Source of the DNA: Paenibacillus jilunlii
GTDB taxonomy: Bacteria; Bacillota; Bacilli; Paenibacillales; Paenibacillaceae
Direction of reading: 5' to 3'
Length of the DNA: 64,000 bases
Assembly: GCF_900102965.1 (NCBI RefSeq)
Contig: NZ_FNGM01000024.1
Span: forward strand, 34,283-98,282
A program made the position numbers and the translations under genes. The notes beneath the pieces are model-generated. The model saw nothing but the letters and a program-made list of their open reading frames with translations, was not told the DNA's origin and ran no database searches. Shown here piece after piece: positions 18,301 to 26,606 of the stretch. Position 1 is the stretch's first letter. The number at the start of each line of letters is the position of its first letter.

Positions 18301-19579
18301 CGTTCGTGCCTCCGATGCCAAAAGAACTGACACCTGCCACCCTTTTCTGTTCACCCGCGGCCCAGGTCACCGGACTCTGATTCAGCCGGAACGGGCTGTC
18401 CTCTAACTCCAGCTGCTGATTCGGGTTCCGGAGGTGCAGGAGCGGCGGGATGAGCTGCTGCTGGATGATCAGAACCGTTTTGATCAAGCCGGCGATGCCT
18501 GAGGCGGTGTTCAAATGCCCGATGTTGGCCTTGACGGAACCAATGTAACACGACTCTTCCTGGTCCCGGTTTTTGAACACTTCCTTAAGGGCCGCAATCT
18601 CTACCTGATCGCCCAATTTGGTGCCGGTGCCGTGCGCCTCGATGTATCCTATATCATTGGGCGTCACTCCGGCCACTTCCATAGCTTCCGAAATCACTTG
18701 TACCTGTCCGTCCAATCCCGGAGCCGTGAACCCGATCTTGCCTGCCCCGTCATTGCCGATGGCTGACCCGCTAATCACCGCATAGATATGATCCTTGTCC
18801 GCAATGGCTTCCTCCAGCCGTTTGAGCACAATCACACCAACCCCATCACCGAACACGGTTCCTTCTGCCTTTTCATCGAAGCAGCGGCAGTGTCCGTCAG
18901 GCGATTCGATGCCGCCCGCTTTATAGAGGTATCCGCTTTTTTCAAGAAATTGAATGGAAACGCCTCCAGCCAGCGCCATATCGCACTCGCCATTCAATAA
19001 GCTTTGGCAGGCGATATGCACACTCACGAGGGAGGAAGAGCAAGCGGTCTGTACGGCAAAACTGGGACCGGTCGCATTCAATTTGTAGGAAACCCGTGTT
19101 GTGAGAAAGTCCTTGTCATTGGCCACCTCGATTTGCCGGTGGTCCAGGATATGCAGCAGCTCAGGATGGCTCATAATATGGGTGATATATTTATTTGCAC
19201 CTACCCCTGCGAATACGCCGACCGCTCCATCGTATTGGGACAGGCTGTGCCCGGCATCCTCGATTGCCTTCCAAGCGCATTCCAGAAACAGCCGCTGCTG
19301 CGGGTCCATGATTTCCGCTTCTCTTGGTGTGTATTGAAAGAAGGCCGCATCAAACTGCCCGATGTCTTGCAAACGGCCGGAAGCCGGTACATACTCGGGT
19401 TTCTCAAGCAGAGCCGGATTCACTCCCGCCTGCCGCAATTCCTCTTTGGAGAAGAATTGAATCCCTTCCGCACCTTGAACCAGGTTATGCCAGAATTCCC
19501 CGATATCCCCCGCCTGCGGGAACCTTCCAGCCATTCCGATGACAGCAACCTTCGAGTTAAGATTAAGATCATTTTCCAT
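15329..19579 (-). CDS. PKS module ending in a C domain: KS-(inactive AT)-ACP-C (defective motif)
   Basis: About 1416 residues. KS about 8-430 (TACSSSL, EAHGTGTKLGD). AT remnant about 520-775 with Trp620 in GDWIGE where GHSxGE has Ser. No KR or DH follows: after the post-AT linker (IPLPTYAFDRE) comes ACP Ser about 895 (GGDSVTA), then a C domain about 960-1400. The module should leave a beta-keto group. The C domain's HHxxxDG reads QNSLFDG, so both His are gone, and no A domain follows on this protein or begins the next synthase. It may be a dead or structural domain, or a terminal domain that releases the chain by another mechanism. The ATG at 19579 is preferred over 19585 because AAAGGA lies 8 bases before it. 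The stop overlaps the UvrA-like gene. Confidence 0.93.
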   Translation of the reverse strand: MENDLNLNSKVAVIGMAGRFPQAGDIGEFWHNLVQGAEGIQFFSKEELRQAGVNPALLEKPEYVPASGRLQDIGQFDAAFFQYTPREAEIMDPQQRLFLECAWKAIEDAGHSLSQYDGAVGVFAGVGANKYITHIMSHPELLHILDHRQIEVANDKDFLTTRVSYKLNATGPSFAVQTACSSSLVSVHIACQSLLNGECDMALAGGVSIQFLEKSGYLYKAGGIESPDGHCRCFDEKAEGTVFGDGVGVIVLKRLEEAIADKDHIYAVISGSAIGNDGAGKIGFTAPGLDGQVQVISEAMEVAGVTPNDIGYIEAHGTGTKLGDQVEIAALKEVFKNRDQEESCYIGSVKANIGHLNTASGIAGLIKTVLIIQQQLIPPLLHLRNPNQQLELEDSPFRLNQSPVTWAAGEQKRVAGVSSFGIGGTNVHVIVEQAPDLRLEPSRQDWHLLPFSGKTEQARQRNLDNLLAYLNANPEADLSRVSYTLQTGREHFDYRGFLLCGNHGEQRNICPDQRAVKQEKSVVFFFSLEQAPPVAMVRELYRQEPYFRKTMDESFHMVERMFQLDLTKRIFPEADNVQGQAELPSSQEPNGPLLSFIFGYSLVQLWQHWGVFPHAVAGDWIGEYVGACLANVFSREDALKLLFFEGEVPEGMVLGQPTLPVLSNRSQTWMEEGQATSLAYWKEVLNQPSNLLACVSELAALQNPIYIKIGWEYNRLDMLDLTIQEKNQTALLLNSLPRETDNESADRVLLESLGRLWLANVDVCWKNVQSGGQTRRIPLPTYAFDRETYWIDRAAAGEQGSLEAGELPEEPLKAVSRGDHFVQVGSTSYTLDSSQLQQVQELLASFSPNSAGAFPDVPEKRKEYIVSRLCSILEELLGKKPVSSQDDFFEHGGDSVTAIQFASRAKDFDIVFSSELLFDYPTIAQLSDKLLEHPAASLQEEEPMPEQRAGIHYFDVDTSDQNLLAEVLSAEEVESVYPLSFMQLLVLNHNIINARLGTVNLLSFQISGELHRGRFQSAWNKVVNRHTLLRTGFVWRRISNPVQFVKKQAEITIHELDWTGLSEEGQQRALDEFLSLERKKSFKVDEVPQMRFHLMKLREACYQFVWSYQNSLFDGWSMNIILREVWDSYEQSESLKPLPETAPTPYLAYMQWQKTKDIGEAKACWTEEMKGFSIETQPEPTNDITSLNYEGAFQSADIPPDVMQAAREFTRKGQITMNTLFLGVWGLVLARLLKKRDIMLGMITSGRVPEVEHMDTMVGLFTNSLPVRLMYDPAERVQDWFQALQKKLLKLRRHEHVTLQQISQWSGLPADYLQRVTNTRSLVYTNFPFHLNQTQSGSGQNLLQAESIGQLHLPLRLFVNPGEERFTLRIEYNRSVYDHDHIANLLLDICQQAANIHRASTLGELVHQEGAQKGLV

Positions 19580-19607
19580 GGTCATGTTCCTTTCACAGGA
19601 GCGGATG

Positions 19608-22600
19608 TCAACCTCTCATGTTCCGCAGTCTTTTTCTCATGTCCGCTCTTTTTTGGCCTGTTTCCACACCCGATGCTTTTACCGTATGCTCCTGCAGGTA
19701 ATCGGATATCTTTTCAATCGACGTATATTTGAACAAATCCATAATCGGAATGTCCTGAAAAAATTCCTGTTGGATCATCCCTTGCATCTGTACAATCAAT
19801 AAAGAGTTCCCGCCGATATCAAAAAAGTTCTCCCGAATGCCGACTGCCTGGATGCCCAGCAGTTTTGTCCACATCCCGGACAGCTTCTTGTCCAGCTCGT
19901 TCCGGATTCCCGCTGCATCCATGCCGCCCGCAGTTTCCCTGACAAGACTCTCCATCGACCTCCAGTCCATTTTTCCGTTTGGCGTGAGCAGGAATTGATC
20001 CACATGGAAAAATTGGGCCGGGATCATATATTCGGGAAGCCTCTTCCTTACCGCATCCTTCAGCTGGTTCTGTGGAACCGGCTCAGCTCCGGTATAGAAA
20101 CAGACAATTTTGTTGGTTTCCCCATCCTTCACAGCCGTTACAGCAATCTGCTGCAGACTGGTCAACTCTTGTAATGCCTGCTCAATCTCTCCGAGCTCAA
20201 TACGGTATCCTCTTACTTTGACCAATTGGTCTCTTCTGCCGGTGAACTCCACATTCCCTTCCGGCAAATATCTTCCCAAATCTCCTGTCTTGTAATAGAT
20301 TTGCCCATTGCTCTGAGGGATAAAGGCCATTCCCGTCTTCTCTTCATCGTTGTAATATCCTTGGGTCACATTGTTCCCGGCGATATAAATTTCCCCGGCG
20401 ACTCCCGGCGGACAAACATTTCCGTACTGGTCAAGGAGGATTAGCTGATTGTTGGCAATCGGCCTGCCGATAAGCATGACCGGATGCGACTCGTCAATCT
20501 CCGGACCCGGTTTGTAGCTGGAAATCCATATTGTCGCCTCCGTCGGGCCGTACATGCTGCGGATTTCCGCTTGAGGAAAGGTCTCGCGCAGGCTTGCTGC
20601 CAATGAAGTACTCCAGGCCTCCCCTCCAAGCATTAAGTGCCTAAGCTGATGTAATACCGGCGAGTGACGATACCGGTCTTGATTATGCCTGATCAATGTT
20701 ATGAGCTGAACCATCAGGCTGGGAACCGAATGCCAGATGGTGATGTGCCGGGCTTCCATATAGGCCAGTAAGCGTCCGGTGTCCTTCAGATGCTCCATAG
20801 ATACAATGCAGAGCCGTGCCCCGCTTAACAATGCAGCGAATATCTCGAACACCGAAATGTCAAAGCTGATTGAGGTTACCAGCAGTAGTGCATCCTTAGG
20901 CTGCAGCTGCAATTCCCCAATGCTCCAGGCCATGAAGTTCAAGACATTGGAATGGGTAACCAATACGCCTTTGGGCTTGCCTGTAGAGCCTGAAGTGTAC
21001 ATGATATACATCCAATCCGATCCGTGACTCCCGGTGCGCGGATTCTCACAGGAAAGCTCATCCTCGTAATCCGCAAGGTACTTCTGGCTTACAGCGGTCT
21101 GTTCCTTAACCGGACTCAGATTGATGATCTGAACCCCTTCAGCATGCGCGAATGCTGCAACGCTCTGGAGATAACGGTTTTCGGTCAGCAGCCATTTGGC
21201 GCCGCTGTGCGCAAGAATATAAGCGATCCTGTCTTCAGGATAACCCGGATCAAGCGGCACATAGGCTCCGCCCGCCTTCAGAACTGCTAATATTCCGATG
21301 ACGGTGCAGCAGCTCCTGTCCACGAATATCCCGACAGGGGTATTCCGCTGAACCCCGCTGCTCATCAGCATCCAGGCCAGCTGATTGGCCTTCCCGTTCA
21401 CTTCCTGGAAGGTCATCTCCTGTTCCTCATACACTAGAGCGATGGCATCCGGAGTTTTTTGCACCTGTGCTTCAAAACGTCCGTGGATCGTCTGACCGTC
21501 TTCCAGCTCCACTTGCTCCCCTTGAAAGCGGCTTAATAGCGCAGTCTGTTCCTGACGGGTCAACAAGGTAATTTCCTGAAGGGGACTTTCCGGCTTGTCC
21601 ACAACCTGCCCGATGATATTCAGAAAGTATCCCGCAAACCGGGAGATGGTGCTGTCTGTATACATGTCAGAATTGTACTCGAACGAAATCTCTATTTGCT
21701 GGCCGGTTTCTTGGGCCAGACAGCTTAGTTCGAACGGGCTGATTCCTTCATTTTCCAAATATAATTTATCATAGAACTGGAAGAGAACATTGTAAATGGG
21801 ATTTCTGGACAAATCCCGGTCGGGATTTACTTTTTCCACCAATAAATCAAAAGGATATTGGGCTTTATCCATGGCGGACCATACCTTGTGCTTCACGGTA
21901 TCCTGTAATTCCATAAACGTGGTGATTCCCTGAAAGTGAACGCGGATGCATAGGGTATTAATAAATATGCCAGCGACACTCTCCCATTTCTGTTCATTCC
22001 TTCCTGAAGTAGGCACGCCAATAATAATATCCTGCTCCTGCGACAGGTTGTGCAATAACAGAAAATAGGCGCTTAAGAGAAAGTTGTTGGCCGTAATCTG
22101 CTGAGTTTCAAGATACGCCTTCAGCTTTCTGTACAGCTCCCCGCGAATCGTAAATTTGTGAAAGCTGCCTCTGTACGTCTGGACAGCAGGCGCCTTGTGG
22201 TCTGAAGGCAAGCTCAACACCGGCAAAGGCTTGGAAAGCTCCTTCAGCCAAAATTGTTCGTGCTCCACAAACGCTTCGCTTTGCTCCCACGCTTGTTGTT
22301 CCAGAATCCAATCAAAGTAATCATACCTCACCTCCGGCAGTCTGGGCGGCTGCTGATGCAGGAAGGCTTGGTACAGGCTGAACAATTCTCTGTAGTAAAT
22401 ATCAATGCTCCAGCCGTCTGTGAGGATGTGGTGAAAATTGATGTAGAGGCAAGCCCGCTCCTCACTGATGGTGTACACATAGATTCTATAAGGCGGCACT
22501 TCGAGATTGAACGGTTTCATTTTTTGCTGATGGATATTCATTTTCACAAAAAGCTCCGGATCACTTTGCCCGGCGGCATCGATAATTTGAACGGCCGGCA

Positions 22601-25600
22601 CATACGCCGGCAGCACCTCCTGCACCGGATTTCCGTCCTTTAATCCATATTTCGTGCGCATCAATAGATGTCTTCCGGCCAGGAAGGAGGCAGCCTGCTC
22701 AAGCAGCTCCGCGTCAATGGCCATGTCAAAGAAACGGATAAAGGGCAGGTTGTACGCCACCAGGTCCGGATTCATTTTTTGCAAAAACCAAATACGCCTT
22801 TGCGCATGTGACAAGGGCATGCTTGTTTTTGCATATTCGACTTCCTGCTTGTTCACCGCTGCTGCTTCAGTTTTTGTGCCCAGCTTGTGCTCAACCAGAT
22901 TCCCCAGGGATGCTACCGTCAGATGGGTAAATACATCCTGAATGGTCATAGCTACACGGTACTGCTCATTGATCCGGTTGGCCATTTTGATGCCCATGAT
23001 GGACGTGCCGCCAAGCTCATAGAAATTATCTTGAATATCGATGTTTGGCGTCTGGAACAGGTTGCCCCAGATCCGGGCAATCTGCTGCTCAATCTCAGTA
23101 TAGGACTGATCTGCCCTTCCGGTTAACCGGACATCGATTTCAGCTTCCGGATACTTGATCTGCGCTCTAATCGCAGGAGCCAGTTCAACCGGCAAGGGAC
23201 GGTTCCAGAACAGGTCATTATTAAATTGGATGCTGCCGACCACAATGTTATTTATTTTTTTGCCTAGAATCTGATCGAAGGCATGGAGCGCGTGGCGGGG
23301 CAAAATCGAGCGAAAGGCAACATCCAGGCTACCGCCTGTATTCTTCGCCATACCGGTATTCGTCCATGTCGTCCAGTTGATGGAAATGATCCGGGTACGT
23401 TCGGTTTGCAGACCGGAAAACGCGTCCAGATAGCTGTTGCCCGCCACGTAATCTCCTAAATAGATGCCGCCCACTACAGAAGCGATGGATGAAAACAACA
23501 GGAGAAAATCGGGCGGGTTGTCACGGGTCAACAGATGCAGATGATGGGTTCCTTTGATTTTGGCAGCGACGGAGGCGGCAAACGCTGGCCCGTCCTTCTC
23601 AATCAGCAGACCACTGCCGGGAAGGCCCGCTGCGTGGATGATTCCGTCTATTTTTCCAAGCTGTCTTGTGATCCTGCTGATTACTGGGGACAATTCGTCC
23701 AGCTCGGCAACGTCCGCACTGTATGTATATAGCTGTGAACCGTTGCTCTCCAGATGCTTCAGGCTGCGGATCAGCGCCACTCTCTCGTCCGGTTCCTGAG
23801 CCGATTGGATCAGCTCATCCCAGGTTTCGCGCACAGGCAGCCGAGATCGGCTGATGAATACCAGCTTCACTTGGTGCTGCAGGGCAATATGCTGTGCCAG
23901 CTGCAAGCCAATCCCGCCCGTTCCCCCGGTGATGACATATACACCTTGCTCCTTAATGCCTGTCGTACTATTGTCGATAGCGTCCAGATCAACAGGCGTT
24001 AATTGCGGGTAATACTTCCTTCCTTCACGAATGGCAATTTGGTAGTATTCTGATTGCCTAAATACCTCCTCAGCGAGTTCACGGACCGTTGCCGATTCAT
24101 CGTAATCAATGCATCTGCAGCGAAGTCCGCTGTATTCCTCGCGAATCACTTTTCCCATTCCGTAAAGCGATGCGAAATATGGATAAATCCTCTGGTCTGA
24201 AGGCAATACCCTTTGACCATTCTTCCCGGCTACGATAAGCTCTGTCCGGTTCATCTCCTGCTTGACCCATGCCTTTGTCAGATACAGCAGCGCATACAAG
24301 GTACGGGTTAATCTCTCCTCCAGCTCGCTGCTGCTCCCGATATCGCAGTCATCCATTCCGGTTGCCAAAAGAATTTTGCTGATCTTCATGGTCCCCGTAT
24401 CTTTCATCAATTGGCAGAAGTCTGCTTCTGTGGCAGCCAAACTGTATAATGCCGGACTCTCCCTCTTGTAAGCTGCTGCAAGCCGGGCATGAATGACATG
24501 AGGGGTGTGCCGGGAGATTTCGCCTGCCAGTGCTTGGCCCCAATCCGTCGAATCGGTGAGCACCAGGACCACCTCTTCGTTCGTATGCAGCGGCGGTGAG
24601 GGTTCTTTGTTTACGGGCAGCCATTCAATATTGTGGTAGAGCCGGGACTGCGGCGTTTCTTCACGCGGGTTGGCCGTATCATGGATATCCGGCTGCTTCT
24701 CAAGTGCAGAACCGGATTTGACAGCAGCTGCCGGCCACAGCTTAATCTTTTCAAAGGGATATCCGGGCAAATTCAGCTTTTGCCGCTTTTGCGGGTAGAG
24801 GGCTGCCCAATCGACGGATAATCCGCAGACATATCGCTCAGCCAGCTTTTCATAAGTTAATTTCAGATTCTGGCGATTCATCTCGAACTCATCTGCAGCA
24901 GCTGACGTATCTACCGGCTGGATATTGCCGCTGATATAGATTCCATTCTCACCGGATATACGGTTTCGGGATAAATCTGCATTAGCCAACTGCTTCATTA
25001 ACTCTTCTTTGGTGGCAAAAACGAACGCGGCCCTGCTTTCAGCCTGCCCCCTGCCGGTATTGGCGGTATAGCATAGATCCTCAAGATCAAGCTGATCGTT
25101 ATCCTGCAAAAAAGCATAATACGCTTGGATTAACCGGGCCAGGCCCTGTGTTGATCCGGCTGACATCGTTAAAAAATGAAACGGAGACGAGCCTTCCCCT
25201 GCTTGATGATTCATCTCCGGAGCTTCCTCCACCACTACGTGGCAGTTCGTACCGCTGAAGCCGAAGGAATTGACACCGGCCCGCAGCAATGTATCTCTCC
25301 GTTCCCAGTCTTTTACCTCCGTATTCACGTAGATTGCAGAATGCTCCGCGTCAATAAACGGATTCGGGGACTGATAGTTCAAGGACGGAGGGATTTTTTT
25401 ATGTTGCAACGACAATATAACTTTCAGCAATGACGCTAACCCTGAGGCAGCCACTGTATGTCCAATATTGGTTTTGACTGAACCAATGCCGCAAATATGA
25501 GGGGTATCCGTATATTTTTTAAATGCATCGTTTATCGCCTGCAATTCGATGGAGTCGCCCAGCAGTGTACCTGTACCGTGGGCTTCCACATAAGAAATCG

Positions 25601-26606
25601 AGAGCGGATCGATCTTGGCTTTCTCCCAGGTGCGGATGAACAACCCTGTCTCCGCCTCCGGATTGGGAGCGGTTAAGCCATTGGAGGCCCCGTCGGCGTT
25701 GACCCCGCTTGCCTTAATGACGGCATAGACGGGGTCCCGGTCCCTCATAGCCTTCTCTAACGGCTTAACCAGCAGGGCTGTGATTCCTTCGCTCCAAATG
25801 GTCCCGTTGGCATCCTTGTCGAATGCTTTCACCTTTCCATGGGAGGTCTCCAGATCATTTAGTTTCCCTGTTGCCTGCGGAATCACCATAAGGTTGACAC
25901 CGCCAACCAGTGCCGTTTCGCACTCTTTGTTCGCCAAGGCCAAGCAGGCCTGGTGCAAGGCAACAAGTCCGGATGAGCAGGCTGTATTTACAACGAGGGC
26001 GGGTCCCCGCAGGTCCAGGAAATAGGAGATCCGATTGGCTAACAGACCTACCAAAGAACCCGTCAGCGAAGAGATATCCTCATGCTCCAAAAGAGCGCGA
26101 TAGTGGGACTGATAAGCCGTTTCCAAGCCCACAAATACGCCTGTGTTCGAATGCTTCAGTGCATCTCCGCCATATCCTGCGTCTTCAATCGCATGGTACG
26201 CCGTCTCCATGAACAGTCTTTGATAAGGCTCCATCGCCATGGCTTCCTTCCCGCCGATCCGGAAAAAAGGATGGTCAAAGTGGGCGATTTGCTCCAAATA
26301 GCCTGCTTGATGATTGGACTGTGCAAGCAGCTCCTCCAATTCCGGGATAAAGGGAGCGAGGTCTTGCAGGCGTTCCTCCGGAAATGCTCCGATGCTGTTG
26401 ACCTGGCCCAGCAAATTCCCCCAAAACTGCCCGGGGGTATTTGCACCGGGAACACGGCAGGCGATCCCGATTACGGCAATATCCTGCCGCTTCACGTCTG
26501 AGGAGCGGTTGACCTTTTCCAGAATGGAGACAGCCATTTCCTGATTCAGGTTGCCTGATTTTAACAACTGTAAAATATGATCATTGATCTCTTTACGGTT
26601 AATCAT
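19608..26606 (-). CDS. Hybrid PKS-NRPS: KS-KR-ACP-C-A-PCP (trans-AT type PKS module)
   Basis: About 2332 residues. An N-terminal helical segment (EINDHILQLLKSGNLNQEMA) precedes KS about 35-470 (TACSSGL, EAHGTGTLLGD). No AT remnant is present; a short linker leads to KR (TGGTGGIG about 887; DYVAGN). ACP Ser about 1200 (GGTSIMG), C about 1258-1690 (HHILTDGWS), A about 1740-2230 (MYTSGSTGKPKG), PCP Ser about 2265 (GGNSLLI), and a basic tail. This layout is that of trans-AT synthases, needing an acyltransferase supplied separately. The adenylation code reads about DIFHMGMIWK, which I cannot assign; Asp235 is kept, so an alpha-amino acid is expected. The third of three ATG codons (26606) follows GGGGG by six bases and overlaps the previous stop by 8 bases. 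A longer open frame reaches 26801 but lies inside the previous gene. Confidence 0.94.
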   Translation of the reverse strand: MINRKEINDHILQLLKSGNLNQEMAVSILEKVNRSSDVKRQDIAVIGIACRVPGANTPGQFWGNLLGQVNSIGAFPEERLQDLAPFIPELEELLAQSNHQAGYLEQIAHFDHPFFRIGGKEAMAMEPYQRLFMETAYHAIEDAGYGGDALKHSNTGVFVGLETAYQSHYRALLEHEDISSLTGSLVGLLANRISYFLDLRGPALVVNTACSSGLVALHQACLALANKECETALVGGVNLMVIPQATGKLNDLETSHGKVKAFDKDANGTIWSEGITALLVKPLEKAMRDRDPVYAVIKASGVNADGASNGLTAPNPEAETGLFIRTWEKAKIDPLSISYVEAHGTGTLLGDSIELQAINDAFKKYTDTPHICGIGSVKTNIGHTVAASGLASLLKVILSLQHKKIPPSLNYQSPNPFIDAEHSAIYVNTEVKDWERRDTLLRAGVNSFGFSGTNCHVVVEEAPEMNHQAGEGSSPFHFLTMSAGSTQGLARLIQAYYAFLQDNDQLDLEDLCYTANTGRGQAESRAAFVFATKEELMKQLANADLSRNRISGENGIYISGNIQPVDTSAAADEFEMNRQNLKLTYEKLAERYVCGLSVDWAALYPQKRQKLNLPGYPFEKIKLWPAAAVKSGSALEKQPDIHDTANPREETPQSRLYHNIEWLPVNKEPSPPLHTNEEVVLVLTDSTDWGQALAGEISRHTPHVIHARLAAAYKRESPALYSLAATEADFCQLMKDTGTMKISKILLATGMDDCDIGSSSELEERLTRTLYALLYLTKAWVKQEMNRTELIVAGKNGQRVLPSDQRIYPYFASLYGMGKVIREEYSGLRCRCIDYDESATVRELAEEVFRQSEYYQIAIREGRKYYPQLTPVDLDAIDNSTTGIKEQGVYVITGGTGGIGLQLAQHIALQHQVKLVFISRSRLPVRETWDELIQSAQEPDERVALIRSLKHLESNGSQLYTYSADVAELDELSPVISRITRQLGKIDGIIHAAGLPGSGLLIEKDGPAFAASVAAKIKGTHHLHLLTRDNPPDFLLLFSSIASVVGGIYLGDYVAGNSYLDAFSGLQTERTRIISINWTTWTNTGMAKNTGGSLDVAFRSILPRHALHAFDQILGKKINNIVVGSIQFNNDLFWNRPLPVELAPAIRAQIKYPEAEIDVRLTGRADQSYTEIEQQIARIWGNLFQTPNIDIQDNFYELGGTSIMGIKMANRINEQYRVAMTIQDVFTHLTVASLGNLVEHKLGTKTEAAAVNKQEVEYAKTSMPLSHAQRRIWFLQKMNPDLVAYNLPFIRFFDMAIDAELLEQAASFLAGRHLLMRTKYGLKDGNPVQEVLPAYVPAVQIIDAAGQSDPELFVKMNIHQQKMKPFNLEVPPYRIYVYTISEERACLYINFHHILTDGWSIDIYYRELFSLYQAFLHQQPPRLPEVRYDYFDWILEQQAWEQSEAFVEHEQFWLKELSKPLPVLSLPSDHKAPAVQTYRGSFHKFTIRGELYRKLKAYLETQQITANNFLLSAYFLLLHNLSQEQDIIIGVPTSGRNEQKWESVAGIFINTLCIRVHFQGITTFMELQDTVKHKVWSAMDKAQYPFDLLVEKVNPDRDLSRNPIYNVLFQFYDKLYLENEGISPFELSCLAQETGQQIEISFEYNSDMYTDSTISRFAGYFLNIIGQVVDKPESPLQEITLLTRQEQTALLSRFQGEQVELEDGQTIHGRFEAQVQKTPDAIALVYEEQEMTFQEVNGKANQLAWMLMSSGVQRNTPVGIFVDRSCCTVIGILAVLKAGGAYVPLDPGYPEDRIAYILAHSGAKWLLTENRYLQSVAAFAHAEGVQIINLSPVKEQTAVSQKYLADYEDELSCENPRTGSHGSDWMYIMYTSGSTGKPKGVLVTHSNVLNFMAWSIGELQLQPKDALLLVTSISFDISVFEIFAALLSGARLCIVSMEHLKDTGRLLAYMEARHITIWHSVPSLMVQLITLIRHNQDRYRHSPVLHQLRHLMLGGEAWSTSLAASLRETFPQAEIRSMYGPTEATIWISSYKPGPEIDESHPVMLIGRPIANNQLILLDQYGNVCPPGVAGEIYIAGNNVTQGYYNDEEKTGMAFIPQSNGQIYYKTGDLGRYLPEGNVEFTGRRDQLVKVRGYRIELGEIEQALQELTSLQQIAVTAVKDGETNKIVCFYTGAEPVPQNQLKDAVRKRLPEYMIPAQFFHVDQFLLTPNGKMDWRSMESLVRETAGGMDAAGIRNELDKKLSGMWTKLLGIQAVGIRENFFDIGGNSLLIVQMQGMIQQEFFQDIPIMDLFKYTSIEKISDYLQEHTVKASGVETGQKRADMRKRLRNMRG

